Below are positions 41,828 to 42,608 of a DNA stretch of 42,608 nt, piece by piece. Source of the stretch: DASVWH01 sp036389715 (GTDB lineage Bacteria; Acidobacteriota; Blastocatellia; Pyrinomonadales; Pyrinomonadaceae); assembly GCA_036389715.1 (NCBI GenBank), contig DASVWH010000202.1:1-42608 (forward strand). The letters are read 5' to 3'. The translations under genes and the position numbers were made by a program. The notes under the pieces are model-generated. The model did not search any database. It had not been told where the DNA came from and saw nothing but the letters and a program-made list of their open reading frames with translations. Within the stretch, counting starts at the first letter, position 1, and each line of letters opens with the position of its first letter.

Positions 41828-42608
41828 TTAGAGATATATAACATGAGATGTCCGCCAGACATTAGCAGGGATTGAGCCGGGCGCGGCCGTCGTCAGGAGG
41901 ATGACGTAGTTACCATCGGAGGCCGCGGGCGTCGAGGCGTCCAGGCCGCCGGGGCTCCCCGCGGGCCCGTCGCCCTGCGCCGTCTCGGACTCCGGCGTCG
42001 CCAGCGCGAGACGACGCAGGCACTGGTAAAGATGCTCCGGGCCGACGCCGTAGCGCCCTCCTTCGTCGCCCAGGACAAGACGGACTTCGGCACGCTCGTC
42101 TATGAAATGCGCGACGAGCGAAGCGGCCTGCGTCACGCCGCGCTCGAAACGCGGGGCGAAGTCCTGCTCTTCGAGTCCGGCGCTTCTCCTCGTATCGAGC
42201 GCAATCGTCACGCGGCGCTCGTCTTCGGCCGTAAACTGCCGGACGATCAGGCGGCGCGAGCGCGCCGTCGCCTTCCAATCAATGTGGCGCAGGTCGTCCT
42301 GCGGCTGGTACTCGCGCAGGGCCAGCAGGTCGTGCCCCGCGCCGCGCCGCTGAGAGGTCATCCGCCCGGCGTTCATCGGCAGCAGGTGCAGCTCGTCGCC
42401 GAGTGGCTCCGGCTTCGGATAGACGATGATGTCAACGTCGCGCGCGCGCAGGCGTCTGCGGCGGCGGAAGAAGCCGAAGGGAAAGCGCGTCGAAAGCTCG
42501 AACCCGGTGATGAGGACGTGGCCGCGCCGGTCGAACAACTGCTCGACGCGCTGCTCGGCCGCCGCGCGATGCGGCACGTACATGAAATAGGCGAGCGCCC
42601 GTTTGCCA
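41828..42608 (-). CDS. DUF58-family protein (5' part beyond the window)
   Basis: The frame is open from the right edge to the stop at 41828, about 260 visible residues. The ATG at 42583 is internal, because the codons ahead of it (KRALAYF) continue the family sequence. The DUF58 signature is clear: STRFPFGFFRRRR followed by DIIVYPKPEPL, then DLLALREYQPQDDLRHIDWKATARSRRLIVRQF, with the conserved R-E-Y-x-P-x-D-D-x-R-x-I-D-W core. A vWA-like half with EDERRVTIALDTRRSAG follows. DUF58 proteins usually lie next to MoxR-type AAA ATPases and transglutaminase-like proteins, and the N-terminal membrane part and such partners would lie to the right of this window. Confidence 0.9.
   Translation of the reverse strand, partial: GKRALAYFMYVPHRAAAEQRVEQLFDRRGHVLITGFELSTRFPFGFFRRRRRLRARDVDIIVYPKPEPLGDELHLLPMNAGRMTSQRRGAGHDLLALREYQPQDDLRHIDWKATARSRRLIVRQFTAEDERRVTIALDTRRSAGLEEQDFAPRFERGVTQAASLVAHFIDERAEVRLVLGDEGGRYGVGPEHLYQCLRRLALATPESETAQGDGPAGSPGGLDASTPAASDGNYVILLTTAAPGSIPANVWRTSHVIYL

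Overview
This window comes from a GC-rich (roughly 60-65 %), Gram-negative-type bacterial chromosome. Several things suggest Acidobacteriota, probably Blastocatellia-like: large secreted beta-sandwich and beta-barrel proteins (CBM9/DUF5916 and DUF4097 families), paired M16 peptidases, an MFS-spermidine synthase fusion, and an FAD-dependent HemY-type oxidase next to ferrochelatase. The taxonomic call is inference from gene content; no rRNA or tRNA gene is present.

Layout. Positions 1-2239 hold three small exported proteins of unknown role, all on the minus strand. Positions 2471-4911 (plus) hold an O-methyltransferase-like enzyme, an exported regulatory-like domain protein and a small SAM methyltransferase. 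Positions 5026-9058 (minus) hold a helical-repeat protein, a protein with three CxxC zinc-ribbon-like repeats, an exported cystatin-like protein and a DUF1992 protein. A fluoride riboswitch and crcB follow at 9250-9922. Next come pncA and pncB (Preiss-Handler NAD salvage), separated by an inverted array of heptamer repeats. A 993-residue secreted BNR/Fn3/PKD protein (minus) faces an operon of two M16 peptidases (plus), one active and one lacking the zinc site.

Positions 19406-20772 look foreign to the neighbourhood: two AT-rich small genes and a SpoU-type RNA methyltransferase, bounded by two attC-like sites. This looks like a short stretch of integron gene cassettes without an integrase. After it lie two paralogous outer-membrane CBM9/DUF5916 proteins (minus) with a nearly identical central block. 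Positions 26914-33048 (minus) hold an ECF sigma factor, a zf-HC2 anti-sigma factor and three DUF4097 proteins, one carrying a long EAQR-type coiled coil. Three copies of an identical bipartite element (TGCCACAA-N12-CGGTGTTT) lie upstream of the sigma gene (two copies) and the second DUF4097 pair (one copy), which suggests an autoregulated envelope-stress-like regulon.

Positions 33572-38617 (plus) hold hemE, hemH, an SDR-type epimerase and hemY, the late haem pathway. The window ends with a membrane MFS-spermidine synthase fusion, a zinc-ribbon membrane protein and the 3' part of a DUF58 gene, all on the minus strand.
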